Shown: positions 1 to 11,863, counted from the first letter of the stretch. The stretch is 64,000 bases of DNA from Symsagittifera roscoffensis (GCF_963678635.1 NC_087063.1:59094759-59158758), one strand, 5' to 3'. Program-made: numbers and translations. The notes: a model not told the origin generated them from the sequence alone.

Positions 1-567
1 AATAGCGTGTTATGCCGGAATAAAAGATCTGTTTGAGTAAGATAATTCATATTTTTAACAAGCGCAATGATATGGTCTCAAAGAATTTCGGTGGAAAAAT
101 TTCCAGGATAAAACTATACAGTGAAAAGAGGCAGGGCAAAAACAGGCGAGGCAAAGAAAGACGAACAATTCACAAAAAAAAATCAGCTTAATGAGTGGAA
201 CTTTTTGATATAAATAACCAAATTTGACACAGAGGCGATGTTGCACTTCGCATACAGAAGCATAAATATGACCGATAAGGCTACTGGGAAAAGCTGAATG
301 AGTAAAACTTTGAGTCGACAGCACTTCTCAAGTGACGCACGGCAATAGTGAGTCTACATAACTGCTACGTGACGCAGGCCAATTATGACGCATTAGCAGT
401 ACCAGTCAATTTGAAAAAAAAAATTACCAAAAAAACATGACTCAGCGGACGCATTGCTGAGTGCTATTTGTAATATAATAGTCAGTCTTAATATCCTTAG
501 CATTGGCTGTACTTAATTGCTGGTTATTGATCAAAATGAGTATTTTCAAGGTGAACACATTTGGGTG
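1..567. other. Noncoding stretch, no gene seen
   Basis: AT-rich sequence with no conserved coding signal on either strand. RICTOR is open at its 3' side (last exon recognised ends at 1852 with a strong donor), so this stretch is probably intronic to RICTOR, but no further exon is recognisable here. A short phrase GTGACGCA occurs twice near 331-380. Confidence 0.5.
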
Positions 568-1430
568 AAGAAATTCAAGTTCGGTTAGTTTTTTTGTATA
601 TTTTTTTATTTGAAAAAATAATAAAAAACGCCAATCATCGAAAACCAAAAGGATTTAAGTCATCAATCTTGAACGCTAGATTTGCAACCCCTGAGTGGAC
701 AGCACCCCACTATAGGGTTGAGAATTTCAAGATCGGTTAGTTTTTTTATATCCAAGTTTTTTTGAAAAAAAAAAAGAAAAAAATAAAAAAAAAACAAAAC
801 AAAACGCCATATCTAGAAAACCAAAAAAGTGACTCATTATACTACGACGCCAGATTTACAGCCCTCGAGTGCACCCTGACAGCACCCCAGTATAAGGTTG
901 AGAATCAAGTTCGGTTAAATTTTTTTATAACTAATTTTTTTGAAAAAAAATGAAAAATTCATAAAAAACGCCATATCTCGAAAACAAAAATAGATTTGAG
1001 CCGTCATATTCAGACGCTAGATTTGTAACCCCTAGGTGTACCCATTTGCAATCCCTTAGTCCACCCTCACAGAACCCTACTATAGGGTAGAGAATTTCAA
1101 ATTCGGTTAGTTTTTGTATTCATTTTTTTTAAATGGAAAAAATCATAAAAAAACGCCATATCTCGAAAACCAAAATGATTTGAGCCTTTATACTTGGACG
1201 CTAGATTTTCAGCCCTCGATTGTACCCTGACAGCACCCCACTATAGGATTGAGAAATTTAAGTTCGCTAAGTTTTTTTATATCTAAGTTTTTTGAAAAAA
1301 CAACAAAGAAAAAATCATAAAAAACGCCAAATCTCGAAAACCAAAAAGATTGGAGCAGTCATACTTAAACGCCAGATTTGCAACCCCTAGATGTACCCGG
1401 ACAGCACACCACTATAGGTTTAAAAATATC
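568..1430. repeat. Tandem repeat, ~150-195 bp units, about five copies
   Basis: Five diverged copies of one unit lie head to tail. Each has a CGGTTAG-like block followed by a T tract and an A-rich tract, then AACGCCATATCTCGAAAACC, then ACGCTAGATTTGCAACCCC, then CCTGACAGCACCCCACTATA. Unit starts judged by the first block fall near 578, 730, 907, 1100 and 1260, so unit length varies, mostly through the poly-A/T runs. The GC-richer phrase around CCCTGACAGCACC is the best preserved part. A second tract of the same family lies at about 12,880-13,920. Confidence 0.8.
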
Positions 1431-1851
1431 AAAAGTAGTTGAGTAAATTGTGAAACAAAAATTTTGATAGTTTACGTTGCGAATATAGGAAAAAATGTAA
1501 CAGCATTCGCGCTCCAACAGATTTTAAAACACTGACTTGAATTAACTTTACAACCCTTGCAATGCTTTTAACAGACCGACGTAGGGACTTCTTGAAAATG
1601 TGCCAAATAAGATTTCTTAAGCATTTTAATATACGATACAGCTCAACCGTGCAAAAACTCTTTCGTTAAACATGCGAAAAATAATACGTTGAAAAGCTTA
1701 AACATGCAAACATAGGGACTTCTTAAACATGTCAACATAGGTACTTCTTAAACATTCCTAATTCAAAATGTGTGCTTTATTCCTGGTGCGTTCAAATAAT
1801 TTAATTCATCAAGTACCCGGCAAAATTTTTATATCCAACGCTACTCCTTAC
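1431..1851. other. RICTOR intron sequence, no exon seen
   Basis: On the minus strand this follows the donor at 1851-1850. It contains short repeated phrases of the type ACATAGGGACTTCTTAAACAT (near 1571, 1713 and 1738), also seen near 9620. No coding signal was seen. Confidence 0.5.
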
Positions 1852-2106
1852 CTAGTAGAACAACTGCATGTGTCGGCAGCCTGTTGAACCCACAACTAGT
1901 AGAGGCTATGTGTGCTATGGACCAGATGGCTGCTTTCACTTCAACTAGCTGGTGTTTGGATGGTTTGAGTATGCCCAGATGGTTGATGTGGTGTGATATG
2001 GTGTCCTTTGCTAGAGAGAAGAAAAACCTCGCACCCTTTTCTGTTTCGCAGAGTTCTCTGAAGAGGTGAGGGGGGAGAACTGCGGTTCTTGCTTTCTTCA
2101 CGGAGC
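1852..2106 (-). CDS. RICTOR: RICTOR exon with RICTOR_V domain
   Basis: Acceptor ATGATTTCAG ends at 2107; the exon opens with two bases that complete a Gly codon split by the previous donor. The translation reads LPPHLFRELCETEKGARFF and later AAIWSIAHIAS, matching the conserved 'LPxHLxxxL' and 'LWAxGNIxSS' stretches of the RICTOR_V domain. It closes at CTAG|GTAAGG, a near-ideal donor, in phase 1. The next exon was not found in the remaining 1.85 kb. Confidence 0.85.
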
Positions 2107-5100
2107 CTGAAATCATGTTTTTTTTTGGTTTTAATAAACAATTTTCGATATAATCACCAATAACCCACTAGCAAAAGATGGCAGGGAAAAACATAACTTC
2201 AGAAATGAATCTGGGAATTTTGCGATGGAGAGAGAGGATTTAATCAAACAAATTCGTCGACCCTTTTCTAGCTCGACTAAACTCATTTTCCGAATGCCCT
2301 CACTTCCCAAACAATTGGAAGATTATACACTGAAATTTAGTAACAAGCCTCAGGCAAACGTTTCATTGAGAAAGTTAAACATAGATGTTGGGGAGCTTTT
2401 TGGAAGATTCGAGTTAAACAATCGCTTTTGGGCCCTCATTTTTTCCTAAAAATCAGTAGTGTGTGTCAGACTAGTCAGAAAAATTTAGCTAGGGACAAAA
2501 TTAGTTTGAATTTAACTTTCAGTTTTTGCTGACATCTGATCTCAATATGAAGCCAATCTGGGCCTTTAAACTGATGCTGAAGTCTGATCTATTTGAAGCC
2601 AAACGTCGCAAATTTTTAATACTTTCACGGAATAATCATACCAGATGAAGAGGTGCGGATGAACTTTCCGTCATGTGAAGTCTGGTGTCTGCAGAAGTTT
2701 TCATTGGCCAGAGAGTCCACGTACTGCGCATAGCGACTGCAGAAGTGCTCGTTGCACCATGTTTTCACTAACACCTTGTACAAAACACTGTCTTTGGTTT
2801 TCCGGCTGTAGTCTGCGAGTAGCTCTGATATGCCATCTGTACAATCCGGTAGATCGTCCATCGTGCTACAATAAAATTAAATCGATAAACAAAGCAAAAC
2901 GTTTTCACGACAAAGGAAGCAAGGGAGAGTACATGAATTTGAACTCAGCGCAGAAGAATTTTAGTTGCTTCAATGCTAGTTGCTTCAATAATTAAGAAAT
3001 TCCACCTTTTCACAATTCAAAAGTGCTCTTCTCTTTTTGCTTACTTTTACAACGCCAATTTTTTCTAACCCGCCCTATATTTTTTGAAGGTGACGACATT
3101 CCTTATCATACTAACGTGGAAAACAAATCAGTCTCTGAAAAAGTTCTTTGCCGCAAGGGAGACTGTGCACTCAGCTCGGTTTCCAGCGAGCAGTTCAGAT
3201 ACCGCGAAAACAGGCACACTGACTTCAAATGAACCATTTCATTGAGTGTCCGTTCAGCTCCTGGTTGGAACTGGAGGAGGACGGGGTCTGGCTGGACCAG
3301 AAGAAGAGCCAGTTGTCTATCATTTGAGAACATGAGTGGGAGACATCGATTGTCCACTGATATATCCAAAAGTTGGTTAAATGCAATGTCCCTGTAACAG
3401 ATACTAGTGCGAGACTCACACCTATGATACATCAAACAGAACAGGACATCCGACCACAAGATAAGACTTATGGCGTAGTATTTTTCACTCTCATCTCTAC
3501 CACGGTCTCTTGACAAAAAGAAAACGCTAGCAACTAGTAAGCAGCGAACAGATGCTATAAATAATTCGTCTACGAATCGAGCATATTGCAATTAATTCTT
3601 ATAATTATACAATTTTGGTAGCGCCGATTCAAAAGGGTTATCGTAAGGCTACAAGCCTTATTGCAAGTACCATTTGAGGGCAACCCAGAATCTTTTTTTT
3701 TATCCGATCGAACTCTAAACGTTCACATAAACCGTTTTTTATGCGCATCGAAAAAAATAAAGACCGACAATGAACTTTTTATTATGAAACAAATTAATTA
3801 CTCACCGTAAAAAAATCTGCCCAATTTTAACCAAAATTATTTCCACAGAAATCACTATCGTCTAGTTATAAGTCTCTAAATTTATGAACAAGGCTGTCTA
3901 ATTTGACTACTTGAAATTAATATCTGAAAAAAGCTTATTGTCCAGTTTGACATCTTTATTGAAAAAAACAAACGGTTATTTTTTTAAATCGCTCATCACA
4001 GATTGTGTTTGAAATGGTCTAATTGGTTTGTCACTTAGTAGATGCTTAGTTAAATCTTTTGAGGTTAATAAATTTTCACATCTAAATTTGTATGTTCTTG
4101 TTCCGACCATTGAAAATGGGGAGGAGCTTTGTGTTCGGGTGTTTTAGTTTTTTATGCTTTTTGTTTTCCTCGCAACATCAGGTACGGACTAATTCTCAGA
4201 CTGGGTTGAGTGATATATCATAACAAAACCCTTTCAGTCGTAATTCGAACCACGTTTAAAAATTTCCAAAAAAAATTTCCCAGCGTCGAGAAAAACCTGT
4301 TTGAAATTTTTGACTCAATTCGAGCGAATAAAGCAAGCGAGCACAGGCTTTTTTTGTTTTCCACGCAAAATCAGCTACCACAAATAATCATCGGACTATT
4401 TTGAATGATTTATCATATTAAAGCCCTTTCAGACGGGATTAGAACGCCATCAAAAAAAGTTTTCCCGGTGTCGAGAAAAACCGTTTTGAAATTTTTGACT
4501 TTTCTGCTAATTTCGAGCAATTGAGCAAGCTTACATTAGCTTATTTATGCTTATTTAAGCCTTGAAAATTGAATTTTACTTAAATGAATTTAGTTTTGGA
4601 GTTTTTGGCTTCATCTTAGGAATCAAAAAGTTCAAAAATTTGGGAAACAAATTTTTAAAAATTAATTTAAAAAATTGTAATTTTTGTTTGATTTTTTTTT
4701 GTTTTTCCTGTTCTTTGCCTTCAAAAATTTTTGTCCAAATTGCCTATATAATACTAAGACTGTCTAATATGCCTAAATTATATTTATACATCAGATCCTT
4801 GTATCACACCAAGCAGAAAAAACTACCCTTATTTGAAAAAAAATTTCTAAACCGTGGTTTTGTTAAGACTATGGTCGGAACATTGGCAGAAAACGAAATT
4901 AATTTTGCGCACCTATTTTTCGGATATGTTCACTGAAACTCAAATTGCAATCAGTTTGAACTCCTAAATATCCAAGGTAGATTGATAAAAGCGCAAGCGT
5001 TCATTTTCCCGATCTATGAATTTTCTTCAAGCTATGAAGTTTCCAACGCAACAGATCGTGATTATAGCAAAAGTGCCACCAAATGAGCACTTTTATTTGC

Positions 5101-8100
5101 GCCTTTGAATGGGTAAAAAATTAGATTCATACTCTTACACTGCGTTGGCTTGTTTAAAAACATTGGTGAAATACATCCTTCGTACATCGATAAAATCCTG
5201 AACTGTACTTCTAACAGAATCATTTCTATTTCTCATTTTGAATGCTTAATTGCTAATTTCCCAACACTGCGTGCATTTCTTACAGAGACAATTCCGCTTC
5301 TGATTTGGACCGTAAGAACTTTTTTTATTTCATTTCATAGACCACTAACTTTATGACGTCATCGGGATTGAACACTGCTTCAAACAGCATGTCAATCACC
5401 CACGCCAATTTCTTCACACCATGCTCTTTCCAAGCCACCACACGACTCGCATCTCTCCAAAAACCGACCAAAATCTGAAGAAGCTGGATTGCAAACTGCT
5501 GGATAGTCTTGGACGAGGAGCCACGTACTGCCAGTTCCATCATTTGGCAACTTTCCGAAGAGCCCAGTTCTTTATTGTACGGAACACATGTCAAGATTAG
5601 TTTACAGAGCGGCTCGTTTTTACCAAATATTAAAATATTAACAAAGGCTTCGGTTAGATGGAAATCGTTCATAATTGAACGTCTACTGCTCATTGGGAGA
5701 CCGCCAAGAAATATGAAGTACAACTGCGCGCAAGATTCTGGAAGACCAATTGCACCAAAAACGCTGATGTTGTTCCTTCTTGCATTGTATGTTGAGCCCC
5801 GTGAGCCCCGCGATGTCTTTGCTCCAGACGTGACTGCACTGTTCGGGTATTCTGTTTCTATACAAGAAAATAAATCTGCGAACAACATCTTCGCCATGTG
5901 AGCAATTCTGTTAACTAATGGTGTGCTAGCACCGAGAGTTGATGTTTTTGGAGTAGACTCTGCATTTACATACGCATCAGCTAATAGTTTGAACAGTAAG
6001 CTTCCAGCTTCAATTTTAGCAAAAAAATCTCCACTCGACGATTCAGCTGAGGCACTGTATGAATACTTTTCAGCCGAGAAAAACCTTGACGATGGCATGA
6101 AATACAGAGTCAAGCGAATCAAGAAGGCACCAGCTCTAGCTGCACTAGTTGCTATTCCCGTTTCATACTTGTATGAGAAATGTCGCAAGCACGAACAAAT
6201 AGTAGGCCAGCTGTACAACTTATAGCAAGATGTAACATCGGTCATAACAGTGTCCGATCCCGTCACTTCAACGCTTTCCTTCACATTCGGCGCTCTTCCT
6301 GTCCAAAAGGGCGCCTTGAACAATGCCAGAGGATCCGCTATTGACACTCTTGACGTCTGTCGTTGAGGTAAATTAGTGACTGATACTGCTTCAACGAGAG
6401 CTAAGGAATTTTCTAGAACATCCTCTGATTCGTTAGTTGAAGGAAAATTTGACATGTTCATAAACTCATAAGTACTATCCTCGCTATTTTCAACATGACT
6501 TCCCATCTCAACGCTGGTTTGCTCCAGAACGTTACTCTCAACAAGAAGCTGCGCCAAATGATGTTCCAGTTTCTTTGAGTTTGCTTTTGGAATCAACGCT
6601 GTAGACAGATCCGTCGAAATTAACGATGAGTTTTGCTCATTTCGAAGATACTCCATAAAAACAGAACCATGTATTCCACATTGTGGTCCCACTGATGATG
6701 GATTTGTGGTCTGTCTTTGACGCTTCCACTTCACAATAGCGTCCAGAACATTTATAGAACCTTCCGACTGTCCTCTTTCGTTTCTCGTTGTTTCAGTTGG
6801 CTCGAAAGGCACGTCCAAAAATGCTTGCGTCTCATTTGAAACATTGAACTTTTCTAGCTGTTGTATAATTTCAGGGTCAGTTTCCGAGTCATACGTCAAA
6901 TCGCCTTCAGCTTTAAAAGCAATAGCGGAGAAAAATGGCTCAAAGTGTTTCGGTAGCAACGGTTTGTACACTTGACATAATTCCACGAGCATGTAAGCAG
7001 CAGCTAACTTCAAACTGTTTTCCATGTTAGTGCGTTCATCTTTCGTTTCAACTGAATAGATCGATTCCTGCATCTTCTGTAACATGTCTATTAAGCCCGC
7101 TTCGACAAAAGCAGCTAGCAGGAACACTCTTCGGCTTAGAACCAAGTCCAGAGTTTTCGCCGATATTTGTGATGGCTGATTGTCTCGGAAATCCGAGAAG
7201 CAGTCACGAGAATCCACGAACTCAGCAACAACGAAACCTTCGTCAAGTCTATATTTTGCATAAGAATCATTAGGAACTGCGTAAGCATTTGGTTCGGTTT
7301 CTAAGTTTTCTTGATTTTCGCTCAATAAAAATGAGAAATTTGTCGGAAACTCGATTCCAAGAACATGGTATAAGGTTTCCAAAACAGCAGTTCTACAATA
7401 CACGTCACCAACATTCATAGAACATATTAAAATTTCTACTCCCGATTTAAGGGCAGAGCTATTTCTCGACACTGGAGATCCCAGTGCAATTAGGCCCTGC
7501 CAGGATGACAGAAGAGAGATAAGACAGAGTTTTGAAGACTGCAGTTGAATTTGGAAGGCAGAGCCAAAGGACTCTTCTGAGAATGGCATGGAAAGGTCAA
7601 ATTTAAAACCACTAGTGGATTCTGAAGTAAATGGCGACATAAACGAGTGTAACATAATAGGAGAAATTTGAGATCTAGACTCGGAGAAATTTATGACATA
7701 TAAAATAGAAGATAGAATACTCTCGGTCAGTCTTTGATTCGAGCTATGAAGAATGAAAGAGATGAGCACCGTTATAGCACCAGATTTGCAAACAGGAGTT
7801 GGATTTACCATTAGCATTTCAGCTATCAAAATAGCACTTGTCTTCGCTACCATTCCCGCCGGGTAATTTTCCGTGTTGAGTAAGTCAGGGCGTCGACCCA
7901 TACCTCGCCCTTTCCCTGTATCCGCATTAACTAAATTAGAAAGCAGGCACGATATTTTGATCATTTCTTTTCGCTTCGATGTATCATCATTTTCACTGCC
8001 AAAAACGGTTATGTAATCACGAACAACGGATCCTAAACTGGAAGCAATAGCTGGAATCAAGACATCGGGCCTGTTCAACTGTGAGATTCTCAGAAGTTGT

Positions 8101-8750
8101 TGGTAGAATCTAAGAACCTCGATGCATTCGGCTTCTTTTGTGATTCGAGGGTCTGCAGATAAATCGAGACACCTGATGATTAACGCAAAACAGTTGGACT
8201 GCAAAAAAGCGCAGATGAAATCTGAGAACATTTTCTCGTAATCTTTGGCAATCAAAATACCCGGAACATTTCTAAACAAAGCCGTAGCAACTACTAAAGT
8301 TCCACATCTAACTTCTTGATCTGTGCTTAGCAGGCCAATGTTCAGGAGGTAAAACATGTTAAGGAAGTCATCCAATGACTGATCCTCGATTAGACCAGGA
8401 ATGAAGTCCATGAAACTGGCCGTGACTTTTGGCGTGCTTCCACAGAATGCGAGCCCTCGATCACGTCTACTTGCCTTTTCATCTTCGTCGACTTCGGCGT
8501 GATCGTTTTCACTGTCATCTTTTTCGGTGCACAATGCATGTTCGCCATTCAAACAGTATTCAAGCTCCGCAGCAGCGAGGACCGCGTAAACTTTGGCCAG
8601 GTTTGTAAGACATGATTTGGAATCTTTGTCAAAATTGTGGTCATGGTCATTGAATAGTTCATTGCTGACGTTGACAGAATCATAGCCAGGGAAAAAGGCG
8701 GCCAGTAGACATTGCCAGATGTTGGCTCCCTTGTCCAAAGCATCCAACAT
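1852..8750 (-). CDS. RICTOR: RICTOR, TORC2 scaffold subunit (3' part missing from window)
   Basis: Rapamycin-insensitive companion of TOR, the armadillo-like scaffold that defines TOR complex 2 and with SIN1 presents AGC kinases such as AKT. Four exons join in phase on the minus strand: 8750-5350, 3391-3116, 2865-2642 and 2106-1852, giving about 1385 residues before the open 3' end. The visible domains in order are the N-terminal helical repeat region (residues ~130-560; conserved landmarks DEGFVVAEF and SSWQGLIALG), a Ser/acidic linker that looks longer than in vertebrates (~620-860), the middle domain (~880-1225; WPTICSCLRHF, AQLYFIFLGGL) and the RICTOR_V domain in the last exon (LPPHLFRELC, AAIWSIAHIAS). 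The start is the ATG at 8750, which directly follows an acceptor-like TTTTGCTGTTCCAG; the frame is also open upstream to 8783, so an earlier exon cannot be excluded. The C-terminal region must lie beyond position 1 or be absent. Confidence 0.9.
2107..2641. other. RICTOR intron, no feature
   Basis: Intron between the last two visible RICTOR exons. It holds a short direct repeat (CTGATCTCAATATGAAGCCAA near 2536 and CTGATCTATTTGAAGCCAAA near 2585). Nothing else was seen. Confidence 0.6.
2642..2865 (-). CDS. RICTOR: RICTOR exon upstream of RICTOR_V
   Basis: Acceptor TTTTATTGTAG ends at 2866 and the donor is G|GTATGA at 2641. Phase matches both neighbours (one base completes the split Thr codon; one Gly base is left over). 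The stretch TWCNEHFCSRYAQYVDSL aligns with the conserved 'KWHREYNSKYVDLIE' region of animal RICTOR, which precedes the V domain. Confidence 0.82.
3116..3391 (-). CDS. RICTOR: RICTOR exon, end of middle domain
   Basis: Acceptor CTGTTACAG ends at 3392; the first base completes the Lys codon split at 5350. The donor is CAC|GTTAGT at 3115. The translation AFNQLLDISVDNRCLPLMF corresponds to the 'ALDILDEACEDKANLHALI' helix of vertebrate RICTOR, and LFSRYLNCSLETEL to 'LLRFLSIPKGFSYL'. Similarity is modest, but phase, order and spacing all agree. Confidence 0.78.
3392..5349. other. RICTOR intron carrying a TIR element
   Basis: Intron of about 1.96 kb between the large first exon and the next exon. 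Its middle is occupied by the terminal-inverted-repeat element at 4100-4881; the rest is AT-rich and shows no coding or RNA signal. Confidence 0.65.
4100..4881 (+). mobile_element. Non-autonomous TIR element, copy 1 (in RICTOR intron)
   Basis: Starts with GTTCCGACCAT (4100-4110) and ends with its reverse complement ATGGTCGGAAC (4871-4881). Inside is a subrepeat present twice (about 4140-4340 and 4340-4530: CGAGAAAAACC..TTTGAAATTTTTGACT, preceded by CAGCTACCACAAATAATCATC or its diverged form). A second copy lies inverted at 10,093-10,625. No transposase is coded; a hydrophobic 124-codon frame (4562-4936) runs past the end and is probably chance. No target-site duplication is evident. Confidence 0.65.
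5350..8750 (-). CDS. RICTOR: RICTOR large first coding exon (~3.4 kb)
   Basis: One uninterrupted frame of 1133 codons plus two bases. The frame runs on past the donor ATAAA|GTTAGT for only a few codons to TAA at 5325, so without splicing the protein would be truncated inside the middle domain. In most animals this region is split by many introns; here none is visible. Confidence 0.9.
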
Positions 8751-8752
8751 CT
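8737..8752 (-). promoter_or_regulatory. 3' splice acceptor abutting RICTOR start codon
   Basis: Minus strand reads GGTTTTGCTGTTCCAG immediately followed by the ATG at 8750. A pyrimidine-rich tract with CAG at this place suggests trans- or cis-splicing directly onto the initiator. An alternative AG lies at 8785-8784 with a poorer tract. Confidence 0.45.
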
Positions 8753-8783
8753 GGAACAGCAAAACCTTAAGCTCAGGACGAGT

Positions 8784-10092
8784 CTATTTGATACAATAAT
8801 CAAATGATATATATAGCAAGAGTTCAACAGAAGCTAAACGGAGCTTCTAACTACTTCCAGACACAAAATCAGAGATAAGGGATCAGAGAAAAATGCAAAA
8901 ACGCTCAATATTCCATTTATTTAGAACTCATTATTTGAAAAAGATTTCCAGGGAAAGAGCTATCCATTGTCAACACTTTCTATTCTCTATCAAAGGATTT
9001 TCAAATAAAAGATTCGGTGTGAAGGCATTAATACTGGACAATGAAGAAAACAGGGTTTTTTGTTTCATTTTCTTTTTCATCAGTTCGACCATACTTTGAA
9101 AAACTGAAAGAAATTCTGTTAAAATTTTTGTGTACACCAAGTGAATCCTGACTGGAGCGAGCTTGAGGTGAAAAAAATGAATACAGAATTCTTCCACAAT
9201 TGAAATGAAAAAAGCGCATTATACTTTCTTCAAATTCTTATGGTCTTTAGGTGGAACTACCTGCTGTGCTTCAAACAGACTGTTGAACGCAGAAATTTCT
9301 CTTCAAACAATTATAATTTAGCAATACACGCGACCCTAAAAACAAATTCGGCGTATGCAACAGCGTTATCTTTTTCATATATTGAATGATTAGAGTTCAA
9401 GTTGAAACTAATTTTTTTTCCAACAAAAATGGTCATATCTTCAAAACTACCAAGTTTTAAATCTGCGTTTTTAAAACTCAAATTTAAAAGCATAATAAAG
9501 CCGACAGCATTCAACTGGACTTCTATATTTCAAAAAAAGTTCTGTTTAAATGAACAGTTCATTCTAAAATAACTTATCTTTATCAGATAAGGTGCAATAT
9601 ATAGGCATTTTAACATGTCAACATAGGGACTTGGGTCAAGTGCAATGCCAATTAAATAACGTACAGATAGATAAAAAGATAGATAGATAGATGTATTTTT
9701 GCAGTATCTTTGCAGATGGATGGATGAAGTAATGAGCGTATGAATGATTGAAAAATTAGGTGGACGAGATCAGTGTCATGAAAAATTTGGGAGGAAAATT
9801 AACACAAAAACCGAAATAAACAGTTTACGAAAATCTATGTCTGTATTTCAAAAAAAAATTCTGGAAGATTGATCATTCACAAAACTCAAAAAATGCCGAA
9901 AGAAAGAATGACAGATAGAAGAGCAGCGTTCTAAGCAAGCTGACAAAACTGAGACGACAGAAAAACAGAAGTTCGAAACGTATGTAGTAATTAGGGCATC
10001 ATAAAAGCAAACTTTCAAAATTCATGGTATTTAGTCGTTTAAACAAATACCAAAAACAAGCATAGCCGGTTACTATTCAAGTAGCACAGAAT
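8784..10092. other. Intergenic, RICTOR upstream; GATA microsatellite
   Basis: No gene recognised. A (GATA)n-like run lies at about 9667-9692. The phrase ACATGTCAACATAGGGACTT near 9612 is shared with 1730. A possible RICTOR 5' exon could not be identified. Confidence 0.5.
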
Positions 10093-10625
10093 GTTCCGAC
10101 CATAGTCTTACAAGAAATACAAAAATCACTTTTTCAAATTACTGGTGTTTTTTCTGCGTGGTGCGATAAAAAGATCTGAACGAAAAAATGGAACTTAGAT
10201 AAATTCGATAGTCGCACTGAACCAGGCCACTTGTAAAACAGTTTTTGAAGAAAAATGACTAGAAAAACTTTAAACAAATCAATTTTTTCGCAGAAATTTC
10301 AAGTTTACTGTGTTCACTCGAGTAACTAAGTTTTCACGGCTTATATTAAGTATAAACAAACTATTGTAGTAAGTCTGGACGCTCACTTTATTAGCTCGAA
10401 ATTAGAACAAAAATCAAAAATTGCAAACCAGTTCTTCTCGACGCTTGGGAAATTTTTGAATGTCGTTCGACTTGAGACGGAAAGGAATTTAATATGATAT
10501 AGCACGCAACTCAGTCCGATGATTATTTGTGGTATCTGATTTTGCGTTGAAAACAAAAAATGAAAAAAAAAAACAGTAGAACACCCGAGTAAAAAGATCC
10601 TCCCCATTTCTCAAATGGTCGGAAC
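10093..10625 (-). mobile_element. Non-autonomous TIR element, copy 2
   Basis: Bounded by GTTCCGACCAT (10,093-10,103) and ATGGTCGGAAC (10,615-10,625). Read on the minus strand it follows copy 1 (4100-4881): GGGGAGGA..TCGGGTGTT near the first end, CAGATACCACAAATAATCATC and CGAGAAGAACTGG in the middle, and ACCAGTAATTTG..GACTATGGTCGGAAC at the other end. It is shorter than copy 1 (533 versus 782 bp) because the internal subrepeat is present once. Confidence 0.65.
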
Positions 10626-11412
10626 AAAAAGCCGATCGAAGTCCAGTCGCAAATCCGAATAAGCTTACACAGAAATTTTTTTTTCACAGTTACATAGCTA
10701 TGTTTACTCTGGTCAAATTCGTGGAAATACCTTCAGCTACAGAGATGAAAAATCTACAGAAATGTTCATGAAAAATGACAAACTCGACTGAGAGAAAATA
10801 GCGAAGCTGAAGCTTAACAATGAATTTCAGTTAAGCTCAACTCAGTCAGTTTTCTAATTAACAAAACTCGGATGACCCAACGACGAATTAGTTTCAAATA
10901 AAAAATTAACATTTGAAAACGCGTGCTCTGCTTCACTAAACAGCGCGTACTTACGATGCAAGTGGTTTTGTGCACACGAGCCAGTGCCTAGCCTTTCGTC
11001 TCAAGTTATGCAAGTAGGACGGCGTACTAACATTCTCTAGTAATTGATGTTTCTGCGATAAGCAGAGATATATGAAAGGCTAGGATAGAATCTATGAAAG
11101 GCTGGGATCTATGAAAGGCTATCAGGCCTGTCAAAGCATAGTCCGTTTGTTTTATATCCCCATATTCCAGAGAAATTTTGTTTACCAAAGCTCTTTTTTG
11201 CGACTCAAGACCGTTTCTTTGCGTCAAGCATATTTACGTGGTATCACTATTGCAGCCGAAATTGGTCAAACTAAGGTAAACCTGAAGCTAGAAGTAAAAA
11301 GAGAGCTAGTCCTCACATACTATCATTGTTATGGCAGGGAATCGTTCTGGTTAAATACAGTTCAATTGTCGCATTTTAAGACGAGACACAAGAGTCTTGT
11401 CGTAGGGGGTTG
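10626..11412. repeat. Intergenic with a short repeat of CTATGAAAGGCT
   Basis: Three copies of (C)TATGAAAGGCT occur between 11,071 and 11,120 at 18-21-bp spacing. The rest of the interval shows no gene. An open frame at 11,111-11,413 has no recognisable features. Confidence 0.45.
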
Positions 11413-11863
11413 AGAAATTATACGATAAGCAAATTAGACGGAGGTACTTAAAAGGAAATTAGACGATTTTGCAAAACCGCAATTGTGCGAAAATAGACGA
11501 AAGTGATAGATATTAAAATTGTTTGCAGACAAATTTCCTGAGATAATAAAATTGTTTGCAGACAACAGTTAAATTTCGGTGGCCAAAAGCTTTACAAGTT
11601 AATCATGTATAATTCATTCAATTCAAAACTCTCCTGTAATATTCGGATTTGACATTTTATGTTAATTCAAACTAATTGTTTTGATAGGTATTGACATTTT
11701 ATGTTAGTTTTGTATTTGTGAAACTTGAATCTTAAGAAAAAAACTATGTTGGCCCTTTCCTTTTCATAGCTTTTTCGTCTAAAAAGCCAGATCTGTAAAA
11801 AAATAAATTTCGTCTAATTTCGGTTTTGTAGTATCCGTCTAATTTGCTTATCGTCTAATTTCT
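11413..11863. mobile_element. Foldback/MITE-like element with 30-bp inverted ends
   Basis: The first 30 bases (11,413-11,442, starting AGAAATTATACGATAAGC) and the reverse complement of the last 30 (11,834-11,863) agree at 29 of 30 positions. ATTAGACG-type motifs recur inside both ends, like subterminal repeats. The interior has two small direct duplications (AAAATTGTTTGCAGACAA twice near 11,517 and 11,549; TTGACATTTTATGTTA twice near 11,650 and 11,691). Nothing is coded, so it is non-autonomous. No clear target-site duplication was seen. Confidence 0.75.

Noticed and set aside
55-324. Minus-strand ORF as a RICTOR C-terminal exon
   Set aside because: No alignment to the region after the V domain and no convincing acceptor.
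2225-2449. 74-codon ORF inside a RICTOR intron
   Set aside because: No similarity recognised, opposite strand to the gene and no supporting signal.
4562-4936. Hydrophobic 124-codon ORF in the TIR element
   Set aside because: T-rich sequence, runs past the element end, no motif; not a transposase.
5509-6225. Plus-strand open frames over RICTOR
   Set aside because: Antisense shadows of a coding exon; no independent features.
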